Below, piece after piece: positions 50,051 through 59,012 of a stretch of 64,000 nucleotides of DNA. The translations under genes and the position numbers were made by a program. Under the pieces are notes generated by a model. The model did no database searches. It was not told the DNA's origin and saw only the letters and a list, made by a program, of their open reading frames with translations. Position 1 is the stretch's first letter. Every line of letters begins with the position of its first letter. Origin of the DNA: an uncultured Acetatifactor sp. (GTDB lineage Bacteria; Bacillota; Clostridia; Lachnospirales; Lachnospiraceae); contig CAJTKW010000005.1 in assembly GCA_910577035.1 (NCBI GenBank), positions 7,277-71,276 on the forward strand, in the 5' to 3' direction.

Positions 50051-50078
50051 TTCAAAAATTTTCAGTTTCATGTATAAT
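50051..50078 (+). promoter_or_regulatory. Promoter of the acyltransferase operon
   Basis: TTCAAA, 16 bp, TATAAT (50073-50078), 35 bp before the ATG at 50113. Confidence 0.6.
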
Positions 50079-50112
50079 GGAAGAGAAGTGATTAAGAGAT
50101 AGGAGGAGTTTC

Positions 50113-51234
50113 ATGTCTGAGAAAAAGCGTATGGCGAATCTGGAATTGCTGCGCTGTCTTGCCATGATGATGGTAATTGTATTGCATTACCTGGGCAAGG
50201 GCGGCTTGTTGGCAGAGCTGAAGGGGGATGGTATGGCAGATGTGGGTATGGCAGCCTGGCTGCTGGAGGCCTTCTGCATTGTAGCGGTTAATCTGTATAT
50301 GCTGATCAGCGGTTATTTTCTGTGTACCTCATCCTTTAAGCTGAGCCGTCTGCTTCAGCTTTTGCTTCAGGTCTGGCTCTATTCGGTGGTCTTTGGAATG
50401 ATTGGGGCGGCAGCGGGTATAGTCCGTGAGACGTCTGTGGATACGCACTATTTCCTGACCCTGATTTTTCCGGTATCCATGGAGCATTACTGGTTTTTGA
50501 CGGCGTATGTTTTCCTCTATCTGCTTTTGCCTTTTCTGGGGGCGGCAGTGAAGCGGATGAGCAGGCAGCAGATGAAGCTGGCTATTTCTCTTCTGCTGAT
50601 TACCTTCTGTGCTTTGAAAAGCATACTGCCCCTGAGGCTGGAAACAGATCAAAAGGGGTATGACTGCCTGTGGTACCTGTGTGTGTTTCTGACGGCGGCT
50701 TACATACGGAGGTTTGGATGGGCATTTCTGGAAAAGCGGGGCAGGGCGCTGGGCCTGTATGCGGCCTGCTGTCTGCTGGCCTTTGCCGGCACCATGGTCC
50801 TGGGCTTCCTTTATCTTCGTACCGGCAGCCTGGGCAGAATGACGGGCATGTGCATGGAATATAACCATATCCTGCCGTTCCTGGCAGCGCTGGGGTTGTT
50901 TGGATTCTTTGCGGGACTGGAAGTGAAAGGGAAAATTGCACAGGCTATTAATAAAATAGCTCCTTATACCCTGGGGGTATATCTGCTGCATGAGAACCTG
51001 GGGCTGCGTTATACCTGGCAGGGCTGGCTGGGGGCGGACAGGATTTCCAATATAGGAGGGCTGCTTCTTTGGACACTGGCGGCTGTGGCTGTGGTATTCT
51101 GTACCGGTATTCTCACTGATATGCTGCGGGCGCGGCTGATGAAGGGGCTTCATGCTTTGCTGGGTAAGCTGAAGGTCTATGGAAAGCTGGTTGAAAAGAT
51201 CGAGAGAGCAGACGGATTGTTCCGGGAAGCATGA
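50113..51234 (+). CDS. Acyltransferase-3 family integral membrane protein
   Basis: 373 residues with about ten membrane helices. The N-terminus MANLELLRCLAMMMVIVLHY carries the conserved His of the OafA/NodX acyltransferase-3 family after R..A....V...H. LMLISGYFL and YWFLTAYVFLYLLLPFL are further family blocks, and APYTLGVYLLHENL near the end matches the second conserved region. Such proteins acetylate or succinylate surface glycans. AGGAGGAGTTTC precedes the ATG, and it is 12 bp upstream of the GT-C-like gene, so both probably modify or build the same glycan. Confidence 0.9.
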   Translation: MSEKKRMANLELLRCLAMMMVIVLHYLGKGGLLAELKGDGMADVGMAAWLLEAFCIVAVNLYMLISGYFLCTSSFKLSRLLQLLLQVWLYSVVFGMIGAAAGIVRETSVDTHYFLTLIFPVSMEHYWFLTAYVFLYLLLPFLGAAVKRMSRQQMKLAISLLLITFCALKSILPLRLETDQKGYDCLWYLCVFLTAAYIRRFGWAFLEKRGRALGLYAACCLLAFAGTMVLGFLYLRTGSLGRMTGMCMEYNHILPFLAALGLFGFFAGLEVKGKIAQAINKIAPYTLGVYLLHENLGLRYTWQGWLGADRISNIGGLLLWTLAAVAVVFCTGILTDMLRARLMKGLHALLGKLKVYGKLVEKIERADGLFREA

Positions 51235-51246
51235 AAGGTGTAAATT

Positions 51247-53142
51247 ATGGATATTTCACTGAAAAAGAGGATCGGGAATCTCTTTGAGAACCTGTTCGTG
51301 GTAATTCTGGTGTTTTACCCTCTGCGGCATGTGCAATGGGGGCTGGATCTTGCGGATACGGGTTACAATTATGCCAATTATACTTACATGGGGACGGAAC
51401 ATATGGATCCCATGTGGCTGTTTTCCACCTGGCTGTCCAACGGGGTGGGCCACCTGCTTACAAGGCTGCCAAACGGCGGCACGCTGGTGGGAATGAATCT
51501 CTATACAGGACTGTTTGTCAGCCTGTTGGCGGCGGCGGGATACCTGTTCTGTATTAAGAAGCTGGCAATCCGTCCCTGGGCGGCATTTCTGGGGGAGATG
51601 GCAGCGGTCAGCCTGTGCTGGTGTCCCACGGCACTTTTGTATAACTATATGAATTATGTATTGTTCCTGGGCTGCTTCATTTTATTGTACTGCGGTTTGA
51701 CAAAGGATGACAGGAGATATTTGATTGCGGCAGGGATCTGCCTGGGGGCCAATGTGCTGGTGCGGTTTTCCAATCTGCCCCAGGCGGCCATGATACTGGC
51801 GGTGTGGTTTTACGATCTGGTATGGGCGAGGGAAGAGAAGAAGAACGGCGGTGCAGTGCAGGAGGGATTTTGGAAGAAATTATTGCGGCATACGGGCTGG
51901 TGCCTGCTGGGATACCTGGCTGCATTGGCGGTATTGCTGGGCTATATCCATATCCGCTACGGTATCGGTGAATATGCGGCGGGGATTTCCAGGCTTTTTG
52001 CCATGACGGAAACGGCTACGGATTACAGGGCCGTGGATATGGTGCTCAATATGCTGCATGATTATACGGAGAACTTTTACTGGGTGATCCGCATGGGGGT
52101 CTTTTTAGCGGCCGGATCGGTGCTGGCCGTGGTAACGGGACTGATCGGAGGAACAGGAAGGGGGGCGGCGGTTCTCCGGCGCGGTCTGCAGGCGGTCTGC
52201 ATCGGACTGGGTATCGCAATGGCAGGATGGCTTTATTACAGAGATGATGCAGGTCTGAGGGTTCCCTTCTGCACCCTGGACTTTTGCGACTACGCTTCCA
52301 TGTACAGGCCGGCGGTCCTGTTTCTGATGCTGGCCCTGTTCATTGGGGCAGTGCGGGTAATTCATCCCCGGAGCAGGAAAGAAGACAGGCTGGCGGGCAG
52401 TATGCTGCTCCTGGTGATCTTCCTGTCCGCTATCGGGAGTAATAACAGGCTTTATTCCAGCATCAACAATCTCTTCCTTGTGGCGCCTTATACGTTAGGG
52501 GCCTGCTGTGAATTCATCACAAAATGCAGGGATAAAAAGATAGCACATGTTACCATATCCCTGTTTCCGGCAAAGTGTATATTGTCGGTCTTTCTGCTTC
52601 TGTGCTGCTTCCAGTTTGGGGGGTTTGGACTGAAATTTGTTTTTGCCGAATTTACCGGAGTGCGGGACATCAGCTCCGGAGTGGATAATAACGAGGTTTT
52701 GAAAAAGGTGAAAATGTCAGGGGAAAAAGCAGATTGGATGAGCTCTGTCAGTGCGTATATCAATGAAAACGGGCTCCGGGGGCAGGAGGTAATCCTGTAC
52801 GGAACCCCTCTTTCCCTGTCGATTCCTTCGCTGTCTTATTACCTGCAGATGCCCGCGGCCTTTAATCCGTGGATTACTCTTACCTCGTACGGTTATGAGG
52901 TGCTGGAGAAGGATATGGAGGAGCTGGACGGAAGGACGCCGGTGATTATATTTGAGAATGTGACGGCGCTGTACGAGGAAGGCGGTGTGGAAGCGCTGGT
53001 CAGGGCAGGAGTGAGTGAAGAAGAGATGGCGGCCGCTTCGGATGAAAAATTACAGCTGATATTGAATTTTATGGGGGAAAATGATTATACACAGACCTTC
53101 CGCAGCGAAAAGTTTGCCATCTACCAGGCGCAGGAACGCTGA
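51247..53142 (+). CDS. Polytopic membrane protein, probable GT-C-type glycosyltransferase
   Basis: 631 residues with about ten or more membrane helices in the first 450 residues, followed by a soluble C-terminal domain of about 170 residues. The first extracytoplasmic loop contains GLDLADTGYNYANYTYMG, where an acidic motif close to the first helix resembles the catalytic Asp of GT-C enzymes that use lipid-linked sugars. I do not recognise the exact family. Charged loop segments such as RRYLIAAGICLGANVLVRFS recur in such proteins. Its co-transcription with an acyltransferase supports a role in surface glycan assembly. Confidence 0.6.
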   Translation: MDISLKKRIGNLFENLFVVILVFYPLRHVQWGLDLADTGYNYANYTYMGTEHMDPMWLFSTWLSNGVGHLLTRLPNGGTLVGMNLYTGLFVSLLAAAGYLFCIKKLAIRPWAAFLGEMAAVSLCWCPTALLYNYMNYVLFLGCFILLYCGLTKDDRRYLIAAGICLGANVLVRFSNLPQAAMILAVWFYDLVWAREEKKNGGAVQEGFWKKLLRHTGWCLLGYLAALAVLLGYIHIRYGIGEYAAGISRLFAMTETATDYRAVDMVLNMLHDYTENFYWVIRMGVFLAAGSVLAVVTGLIGGTGRGAAVLRRGLQAVCIGLGIAMAGWLYYRDDAGLRVPFCTLDFCDYASMYRPAVLFLMLALFIGAVRVIHPRSRKEDRLAGSMLLLVIFLSAIGSNNRLYSSINNLFLVAPYTLGACCEFITKCRDKKIAHVTISLFPAKCILSVFLLLCCFQFGGFGLKFVFAEFTGVRDISSGVDNNEVLKKVKMSGEKADWMSSVSAYINENGLRGQEVILYGTPLSLSIPSLSYYLQMPAAFNPWITLTSYGYEVLEKDMEELDGRTPVIIFENVTALYEEGGVEALVRAGVSEEEMAAASDEKLQLILNFMGENDYTQTFRSEKFAIYQAQER

Positions 53143-53156
53143 TGAAGTATGGCGGA

Positions 53157-53195
53157 AAAGGACTGCAGCTTATAAAAGCTGCAGTCCTTTTTTTT
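53157..53195. terminator. Bidirectional terminator between convergent genes
   Basis: AAAGGACTGCAGCTT and AAGCTGCAGTCCTTT are perfect 15-bp arms around a four-base loop, followed by T on the plus strand and preceded by A, which gives T on the minus strand. The last codons of asnA lie inside the stem. Confidence 0.93.
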
Positions 53196-54180
53196 GCGCC
53201 TCCTTCATGACCTCTTCGGGCCACAGGGAGCATTGTACCTCGCCGATATGGGCTTTTCTCAGGAAGAACATACAGATACGGGACTGGCCGATGCCGCCGC
53301 CGATGGTAAAGGGAAGCTCGCCGTTTAAAACCGCCTTGTGAAAGGGAAGCTCTGCACGTTCGGGGCAGCCTGCCTTTTTCAACTGTTCCAGAAGAGCCTT
53401 TTCGTCTACCCGGATTCCCATGCTGGACAACTCCAGGGCTATGTCCAGAACGGGATAATAGACGATAATGTCCGCATTCAGGGCCCAGTCGTCATAATCG
53501 GGAGCGCGTCCGTCGTGGGGTTCCCCGCTGTCCAGAAGGTCCCCGATCTGCATAATGCAGACGGCGCCCTTTGCCTTTGCGATATAGTACTCCCGTTCCT
53601 TTGGCGTGTAGTCAGGGAACATTTCTTCCAGCTCGGAGGTAGTGATAAAGAAGATGTCGTGGGGAAGAATCTCTTCAATATAGTCATAATGGATGGACAT
53701 ATATTTCTCTGTCTTGCGCAGGACCTTATATACAGTACGCACGGTGTCCTCCAGGGTTTCCAGGGAGCGCTCTTCCCTGGAGATAATCTTTTCCCAGTCC
53801 CATTGATCTACGTAGACGGAATGGATATTGTCCGTCTCCTCATCCCGCCGAATGGCGCTCATATCGGTATAGAGACCCTCACCCGGGCCAAAGCCGTACT
53901 TTTTCAGGGCATAACGCTTCCATTTTGCCAGGGACTGTACGATTTCACCCTCTCTGCCGTCCTGGCACCTTATGTCAAAGGTGACGGGCCGTTCCACGCC
54001 GTTTAAGTTATCGTTCAGACCGGACTCCGGAGCTACGAACAGCGGGGCCGATACCCGCAGCAGGTGGAGGCGTTCCGCCAGCAGCGTCTGAAAGAAGTCC
54101 TTTACCATTTTAATGGCGATCTGGGTGTCATACAGGTTCAGCTCGGACCTGTAATTTGAAGGCAGTACAAAATTTTCCAT
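53170..54180 (-). CDS. asnA: Aspartate-ammonia ligase (asparagine synthetase A)
   Basis: 336 residues, the usual size. Uses ATP and ammonia to make asparagine from aspartate; its fold resembles class II aspartyl-tRNA synthetase. Typical segments are DTQIAIKMVKDFFQ, LFVAPESGLNDNLNG, QSLAKWKRYALKKYG, LYTDMSAIRRDE, VYVDQWDWEKII and the class II motif 3-like FTIGGGIGQSRICMFFL. The start is ATG 54180, which gives the family's N-terminus; an in-frame ATG at 54192 is an alternative. It has its own promoter (54219-54248). Confidence 0.96.
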   Translation of the reverse strand: MENFVLPSNYRSELNLYDTQIAIKMVKDFFQTLLAERLHLLRVSAPLFVAPESGLNDNLNGVERPVTFDIRCQDGREGEIVQSLAKWKRYALKKYGFGPGEGLYTDMSAIRRDEETDNIHSVYVDQWDWEKIISREERSLETLEDTVRTVYKVLRKTEKYMSIHYDYIEEILPHDIFFITTSELEEMFPDYTPKEREYYIAKAKGAVCIMQIGDLLDSGEPHDGRAPDYDDWALNADIIVYYPVLDIALELSSMGIRVDEKALLEQLKKAGCPERAELPFHKAVLNGELPFTIGGGIGQSRICMFFLRKAHIGEVQCSLWPEEVMKEAQKKGLQLL

Positions 54181-54218
54181 AGTATTAACCATCTTTCTAT
54201 ATGTAATATTCCTTATGT

Positions 54219-54248
54219 AGTATACCCGCATTGGCCCTCATTTGGCAA
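54219..54248 (-). promoter_or_regulatory. Promoter of asnA
   Basis: Minus strand TTGCCA, 18 bp, TATACT. Confidence 0.6.
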
Positions 54249-54287
54249 CTACTTTTTACAGGACTGCTTATGACTTTGTCGGGCCGG

Positions 54288-56234
54288 TTATACGTTATCC
54301 ATCCAAAAATCTTCCATATTGCCGCAGAATCCCGGTTCCTGGCAAAAGTGCTGATAAATTTCCCAGACCTCATCCTCCGACTTTACATCTTCATAGAAGG
54401 TGACACCGGACAAATAACCTTCATAGGAAGGCTGGAAAGGGTCGCCGCCCAACAGAATCTGCCTGCAGGCCGGCAGGGAAGGGGCATCTGTCCGAAAGCC
54501 GGCCTTTCTGCCGTTTATGTAGGTGATCCCGATTTCCGTGAAATGGTCATAGGTTACGCATACGAATGTCCATATATCCTGAGGAATCTGCCGGGCAAGG
54601 GCGTCATGGAATCCGCTGATGTCCGTATCCTCGCTGATTCGGAAGATGCAGTAGCCCCCTGATACAAAAGGGGAAAAGGTACAAAAGCCGCCCCGGTATC
54701 GTACATAAATGGAACTGGTCCAGCTGGTCTGTGTCAGAGGCTTAAGCCACATGCAGATAGTGTAGGAGGACTCGGCCAGAATCGATGCCGGCAGCTCCAC
54801 GACATTTTCCCGGAAGCCTCCTCCGGGGAAAAGAAGGGAACCCCAGTTGCTGCTGATCCCCTGGGAAAACTGAATATTCTGGCCGATAATCCGGCCGGTG
54901 TGTTTCCCGTCGGCGGAAGTAAGACTGCCGGAGAAAGGAAACTCCACCTTCTCGTTGCCCTGGGTAATTTTATCCTTTACATAATCATAATAAGAAGAAA
55001 CGGGAAGGGGGACGGAGTAATAGCTCCCGCTGATGGCGTTGCAGCCGCAGCCGCTTAAGAACCGGACATCTTCCTTGGTATTGACGCCTTCGGCGATAAT
55101 GGACATCTTTAATTCCCGCCCCATAGACAGCAGGGTCTTGATAATCTGGCGGCCTCTGCTGGATTCCAGTGCGTTATGCAGGTAATCAGGATCAAAGATA
55201 ATGGAATCATATTGAAGCTTATCCCAGTAAATCAGGCTTTTGAAAGTGGAGCCGACTCCGATGATGGAGATACCGAAGCCCAGTTCCTTCAATTTTTTCA
55301 GGGTGGCCATCATGGTATCGCTTCCGCGGTCAAAGGATTTTTCGTCTATTTCCAGATCCAGCTCGGAAGGCGCAACGCCGCTTTCGCCGGAAAGCGCAGC
55401 AATCATTTGAGGAAACTCATTGTCCAGCAGCTGGAGTCTGGAAATTCTGAGGCCGATTTTTCCGTTCTGGCCTGTTTCCGAATGGTATTTTTGCAAATGA
55501 GCCAGGGCATTTACCAGCATCCACCGGGAAAGCTGGCGTATAAACCCGTTTTTCTCAAAAAGAGGCAGAAAATCACCCTGCTCTCTTGTGATACCCCCCG
55601 GCATATTCCAGTAAAGCTTTATCTGGGACAATTTGAGCTTTGATGTCTGGGCACTGATCACAGGGAGGTAACGAATTTCGAATTCTCCGTTTTCCAGTGC
55701 CGTTTCCTGCCGCTTCTGCATTTCTATCTCGGAAAAGACCTGTTCGGCAATGTCATTGAAAACAACATACCGGCCTTTCCCATGATTCTTGGCGGAATAC
55801 ATTGCCACGTCACACTTTAGCAGCACGTCTTCCAAGACACCGTTGACGGTTTCCCGGTATAAAATGCCGATGCTGGCAGACACGGAGGTAGAGATATGGG
55901 AGAATCCCTCTTTCCCGGTTATCCGGTCAATTATGTCATTGGCAATGGAGCAAAGGTGCTCCCTTGCCTGCTCCCCCTGAAATAATAGAACGAATTCGTC
56001 TCCGCCCAATCTGAAGATATGGGCGTCCGGCGCGCATTTATCCAGGATAAGCGCCACTGCTTTTAACAGGAAATCACCTTCGTTGTGTCCGTAGACGTCA
56101 TTGACATTTTTAAAGTTGTCAATGTCCATAAACATAAAATGGCAAATACTTCCAAGGGGTATATTCTGGTAAAGGGTATATAACTCCCCGCGCGTATACA
56201 GCCCGGTCAGATCATCGCATTTTTCGTCTTTCAT
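54288..56234 (-). CDS. GGDEF protein with degenerate EAL domain and C-terminal LamG-like domain
   Basis: 648 residues from ATG 56234 (GAGG eight bases upstream; the in-frame ATG at 56270 has no site). There is no membrane helix or signal peptide. The GGDEF diguanylate cyclase domain is intact: FMDIDNFKNVNDVYGHNEGD and FRLGGDEFVLLF, without an RxxD inhibitory site at the usual position. The EAL domain has lost its catalytic motifs: the EAL-bearing strand reads LSQIKLYWNMP, the ExTES motif reads ELDLEIDEKSF, the DDFGTG loop reads IIGVGSTFKSL, and the last reads IIAEGVNTKED. It may bind c-di-GMP or be regulatory. The last 220 residues resemble a concanavalin/LamG sandwich (YTICMWLKPLTQTSW, WTFVCVTYDHF, ITYINGRKAGF). 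Confidence 0.87.
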   Translation of the reverse strand: MKDEKCDDLTGLYTRGELYTLYQNIPLGSICHFMFMDIDNFKNVNDVYGHNEGDFLLKAVALILDKCAPDAHIFRLGGDEFVLLFQGEQAREHLCSIANDIIDRITGKEGFSHISTSVSASIGILYRETVNGVLEDVLLKCDVAMYSAKNHGKGRYVVFNDIAEQVFSEIEMQKRQETALENGEFEIRYLPVISAQTSKLKLSQIKLYWNMPGGITREQGDFLPLFEKNGFIRQLSRWMLVNALAHLQKYHSETGQNGKIGLRISRLQLLDNEFPQMIAALSGESGVAPSELDLEIDEKSFDRGSDTMMATLKKLKELGFGISIIGVGSTFKSLIYWDKLQYDSIIFDPDYLHNALESSRGRQIIKTLLSMGRELKMSIIAEGVNTKEDVRFLSGCGCNAISGSYYSVPLPVSSYYDYVKDKITQGNEKVEFPFSGSLTSADGKHTGRIIGQNIQFSQGISSNWGSLLFPGGGFRENVVELPASILAESSYTICMWLKPLTQTSWTSSIYVRYRGGFCTFSPFVSGGYCIFRISEDTDISGFHDALARQIPQDIWTFVCVTYDHFTEIGITYINGRKAGFRTDAPSLPACRQILLGGDPFQPSYEGYLSGVTFYEDVKSEDEVWEIYQHFCQEPGFCGNMEDFWMDNV

Positions 56235-56308
56235 GGAGTAATCCTCTTTCACTGATTCTTTTTTCAACATAAAATGATAGCGGTCTACAGTTTTGGTCTC
56301 TATAAATT

Positions 56309-56336
56309 ATTATAACGGAAAATGGAAAAAGGTCAA
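56309..56336 (-). promoter_or_regulatory. Promoter of the GGDEF gene
   Basis: Minus strand TTGACC, 16 bp, TATAAT. Confidence 0.7.
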
Positions 56337-56346
56337 TGAATTTTAC

Positions 56347-56375
56347 TTGCCAGGATAGAACGTATGTGCTATGAT
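56347..56375 (+). promoter_or_regulatory. Promoter of the radical-SAM gene pair
   Basis: TTGCCA, 17 bp, TATGAT, 75 bp before the ATG at 56451. It is divergent from the GGDEF promoter, about 10 bp away. Confidence 0.7.
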
Positions 56376-56450
56376 GAAAAAAGAACAAATGTTTGTCCCA
56401 AAAGCGGTATAACTGCCGTGAACCCGTTGCTTAAAGGAAGGATCTGCGCC

Positions 56451-57809
56451 ATGAATACCAAATTGGATTATCCCGGAAATAATGTGTCCCTTATGGAAAA
56501 GCTGGGCATCCTCACGGATGCGGCCAAGTACGATGTGGCCTGCACCTCCAGCGGTGTGGAACGGAAGGGCACGGGGGACAGTATCGGCAATTGTGTTGCT
56601 GCCGGTATCTGCCATAGCTTCAGCAGCGACGGCAGATGTATATCCCTGCTTAAGATTTTACTCACCAACCAGTGCATTTATGACTGTAAATATTGTCAGA
56701 ACCGCTGTTCCAACGACATTCCCCGGGCGGCCTTTACCCCTGAGGAGATTTGTACCCTGACCATGGAATTTTACCGGAGAAACTATATAGAAGGTCTTTT
56801 CCTGAGCTCCGGTGTTGTGAGAAACCCTTCTTTTACCATGGAGCTGATCTTTCGGACGATCAACCTTTTGCGCAATCAATATCGCTTTAACGGTTATATC
56901 CATGTCAAGGCCATTCCGGGAGCGGATCCTCAGCTGATCCGGCAGACGGGATTCCTGGCGGACAGGATGAGCGTTAACCTGGAACTGCCTACTGCGGAAG
57001 GGCTGCGGAGCCTTGCACCCAATAAGAACAGAAAGACCATATTAACACCCATGCGCCAGATTCAAAACGGAATCCTGGAGAATAAGAATGATCTGGTTTT
57101 GTACCGCAATGCACCCAGGTTTGTGGCAGGCGGGCAATCCACGCAGATGATTATAGGGGCTACCCCGGAAAATGACTTCCATATCCTGAATGTGGCGGAG
57201 AGCCTGTATCAGAAATTCGGCCTGAAGCGGGTATTTTATTCGGCCTTTGTCAACGTGACAGGGGATAAAGCGCTTCCGGCACTGCCGGGGGGCCCTCCCC
57301 TTCTCCGGGAGCACCGGCTTTATCAGGCGGACTGGCTGCTGCGGTTTTACGGCTTTAAGGCAGAGGAGCTGCTGGATGAAAAGCGTCCTTTTTTCAATGT
57401 GATGCTGGATCCGAAGGAGGATTGGGCGGTACGGCATCTGGAGCAGTTTCCGGTGGAGGTCAATACTGCACCTATGGAGATGCTGCTGCGGGTTCCGGGG
57501 ATCGGTGTCAAAAGCGCCAGGCGGATTGCAGCGGCGAGGCGCTGTAACAGCCTCTCTTTCGCGGATCTCAAGAAGATAGGTGTGGTACTGAAAAGAGCGG
57601 TATATTTTATCACCTGCGGCGGCAGGCTGATGTATCCGGTGAAACTGGACGAGGATTATATTGTCAGGAATCTCACGGACAGGAATGAGAGAATCCGCTT
57701 TGGCACGGACGGCATGTCCTACCGGCAGATGTCGCTCTTTGACGACGGCAGCTTTGCCGGTGAGCCGAAAGTACAGGAGATTATGCAGACAGCGGTGGGG
57801 CAGCTGTAA
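56451..57809 (+). CDS. Radical SAM protein, putative DNA modification/repair (TIGR03916 type)
   Basis: 452 residues. The radical-SAM cluster motif is CIYDCKYC (Cys75, Cys79, Cys82; CX3CX2C). NVSLMEKLGILTDAAKYDVAC, SSGVERKG and FVAGGQSTQMIIGATPEND are family hallmarks. The C-terminal part has a helix-hairpin-helix LLRVPGIGVKSARRIAAA, which points to nucleic-acid binding. The substrate is unknown; the family is annotated as DNA-repair-like because it always travels with the TIGR03915 protein, as here. The start is ATG 56451 after AAAGGAAGG; the open frame extends upstream to 56364 without a better site. Confidence 0.93.
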   Translation: MNTKLDYPGNNVSLMEKLGILTDAAKYDVACTSSGVERKGTGDSIGNCVAAGICHSFSSDGRCISLLKILLTNQCIYDCKYCQNRCSNDIPRAAFTPEEICTLTMEFYRRNYIEGLFLSSGVVRNPSFTMELIFRTINLLRNQYRFNGYIHVKAIPGADPQLIRQTGFLADRMSVNLELPTAEGLRSLAPNKNRKTILTPMRQIQNGILENKNDLVLYRNAPRFVAGGQSTQMIIGATPENDFHILNVAESLYQKFGLKRVFYSAFVNVTGDKALPALPGGPPLLREHRLYQADWLLRFYGFKAEELLDEKRPFFNVMLDPKEDWAVRHLEQFPVEVNTAPMEMLLRVPGIGVKSARRIAAARRCNSLSFADLKKIGVVLKRAVYFITCGGRLMYPVKLDEDYIVRNLTDRNERIRFGTDGMSYRQMSLFDDGSFAGEPKVQEIMQTAVGQL

Positions 57810-57963
57810 AGGATGAGCAGCTGCGGGTAATGTGTCAGGTGTAAGAGGATGAGCAGCTGCGGGTAATGTGTCAGGTGTGGGAGGATGAGCAGCTGCGGGT
57901 AATGTGTCAGGTGTGAGAGGATGAGCAGCTGCGGGTAATGTGTCAGCTGTAAGAGGATGAGCA
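57810..57963 (+). repeat. 36-bp tandem repeat between the radical-SAM and TIGR03915 genes
   Basis: Four head-to-tail 36-bp units (57810-57845, 57846-57881, 57882-57917, 57918-57953) plus ten bases of a fifth. Unit core: GGATGAGCAGCTGCGGGTAA then TGTGTCAGGTGTAAGA. The radical-SAM gene's own last bases (CAGCTGTAAAGGATGAGCAG) match the unit junction, so the array seems to have grown from the gene's 3' end. There are no spacers, so it is not CRISPR. Confidence 0.95.
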
Positions 57964-57987
57964 GGATAGTTTGGAACGGAGGCAGAA

Positions 57988-58740
57988 ATGACGGTTTACA
58001 GATGTGACGATTCACTGGAGAGTATCTTTACGGCTATTTATCTTTCATATGAAGAGAACCGGAATGAGGAGGATACCTGTCTGGCATTGGATGATGATCC
58101 GGTACTTTTTGCGGAGGATGTGCAGGTGCAGCCGGATCCGGCCAGGGCGGTAAAGGTGATGCGCACGCTGGAGCGGCGGTTTGGGGAAGAGGACTATATG
58201 ACCGTCTGCAGGGCGCTTGCTTCCACAGAGCGCAGGAAAGCGCAGGCGGTCTACAGGACGGTGGTAAAGGGGCTGGATACCAGATGTGCCAGGGGGCATC
58301 TGTTTGACGATCTGACTGACCCATATGTGATGGAGGCCTTTTCCCTGGCCAGGCTGTCAAATCGGGAGATCGGGCACCTGATAGAGTTCCTGCGGTTTCA
58401 GGAGCTGGAGAACGGTATCCTGTATGCCAAGATCGGGCCGAAATGCAATGCCCTTACCTTTTTGATGCCCCATTTTGCAGACAGGCTGCCGATTGAGAAC
58501 TTTGTCATACATGACAGCACAAGGAATATCTTTGGGATACATCCGGCAAGGCGGCAGTGGTATCTCTACACGGGCCGGGACGGGGAAGAGCCCACATTGC
58601 GGCTTTCCGAGGAGGAAGTGCAGTATCAGGAGCTGTTCCGCCATTTTTGCAGGACGATTGCCATCAAGGAACGGGAAAACAGAGTGCTGCAGCGGAATAT
58701 GCTGCCTCTGCGGTTCCGGGAATATATGATTGAGTTCTGA
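57988..58740 (+). CDS. TIGR03915 family putative DNA metabolism protein
   Basis: 250 residues. The N-terminus YRCDDSLESIFTAIYLSYEE, the central LSNREIGHLIEFLRFQELEN, and PKCNALTFLMPHFADRLP with FVIHDSTRNIFGIHPARRQWYL are characteristic. Biochemical function has not been shown to my knowledge. It is always linked to the radical-SAM TIGR03916 gene, so the two likely act together on DNA or RNA. GGAGG precedes the ATG. The tandem repeat lies in the gap between the two genes. The following 270 bp (58741-59012) contain only the promoter for the HPr-like gene. Confidence 0.92.
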   Translation: MTVYRCDDSLESIFTAIYLSYEENRNEEDTCLALDDDPVLFAEDVQVQPDPARAVKVMRTLERRFGEEDYMTVCRALASTERRKAQAVYRTVVKGLDTRCARGHLFDDLTDPYVMEAFSLARLSNREIGHLIEFLRFQELENGILYAKIGPKCNALTFLMPHFADRLPIENFVIHDSTRNIFGIHPARRQWYLYTGRDGEEPTLRLSEEEVQYQELFRHFCRTIAIKERENRVLQRNMLPLRFREYMIEF

Positions 58741-58928
58741 CTGCCAAAGTTACGGCAGGGAATTTGGCGCGGAAGCATAATTTTTTATTTTCCGGTCAGA
58801 ACCGGGGAAGGAAATAATAGACAAAATATACAAAAACGGGTAAAAAGAGGGGAGAACTCTGGGGAAAATTGATGAAAACAAGCAAAAACAGTAAGGGGCA
58901 ACGGGAAAAAGATGATTACGGAAAACGC

Positions 58929-58957
58929 TTTACATCCTGATTTTTTTTGCATATAAT
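58929..58957 (+). promoter_or_regulatory. Promoter of the HPr-like gene
   Basis: TTTACA, 17 bp, TATAAT (58952-58957), a near-consensus promoter 55 bp before the start codon. Confidence 0.85.
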
Positions 58958-59012
58958 AGGGAATCATAAAAGGTATGAGTAACTGTTGTTATGGCGGAAA
59001 GGATGGTTAGAG

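Noticed and set aside
57810..57963. Possible CRISPR array (36-bp repeats)
   Set aside because: The repeats are directly adjacent without spacers, and no cas genes are present.
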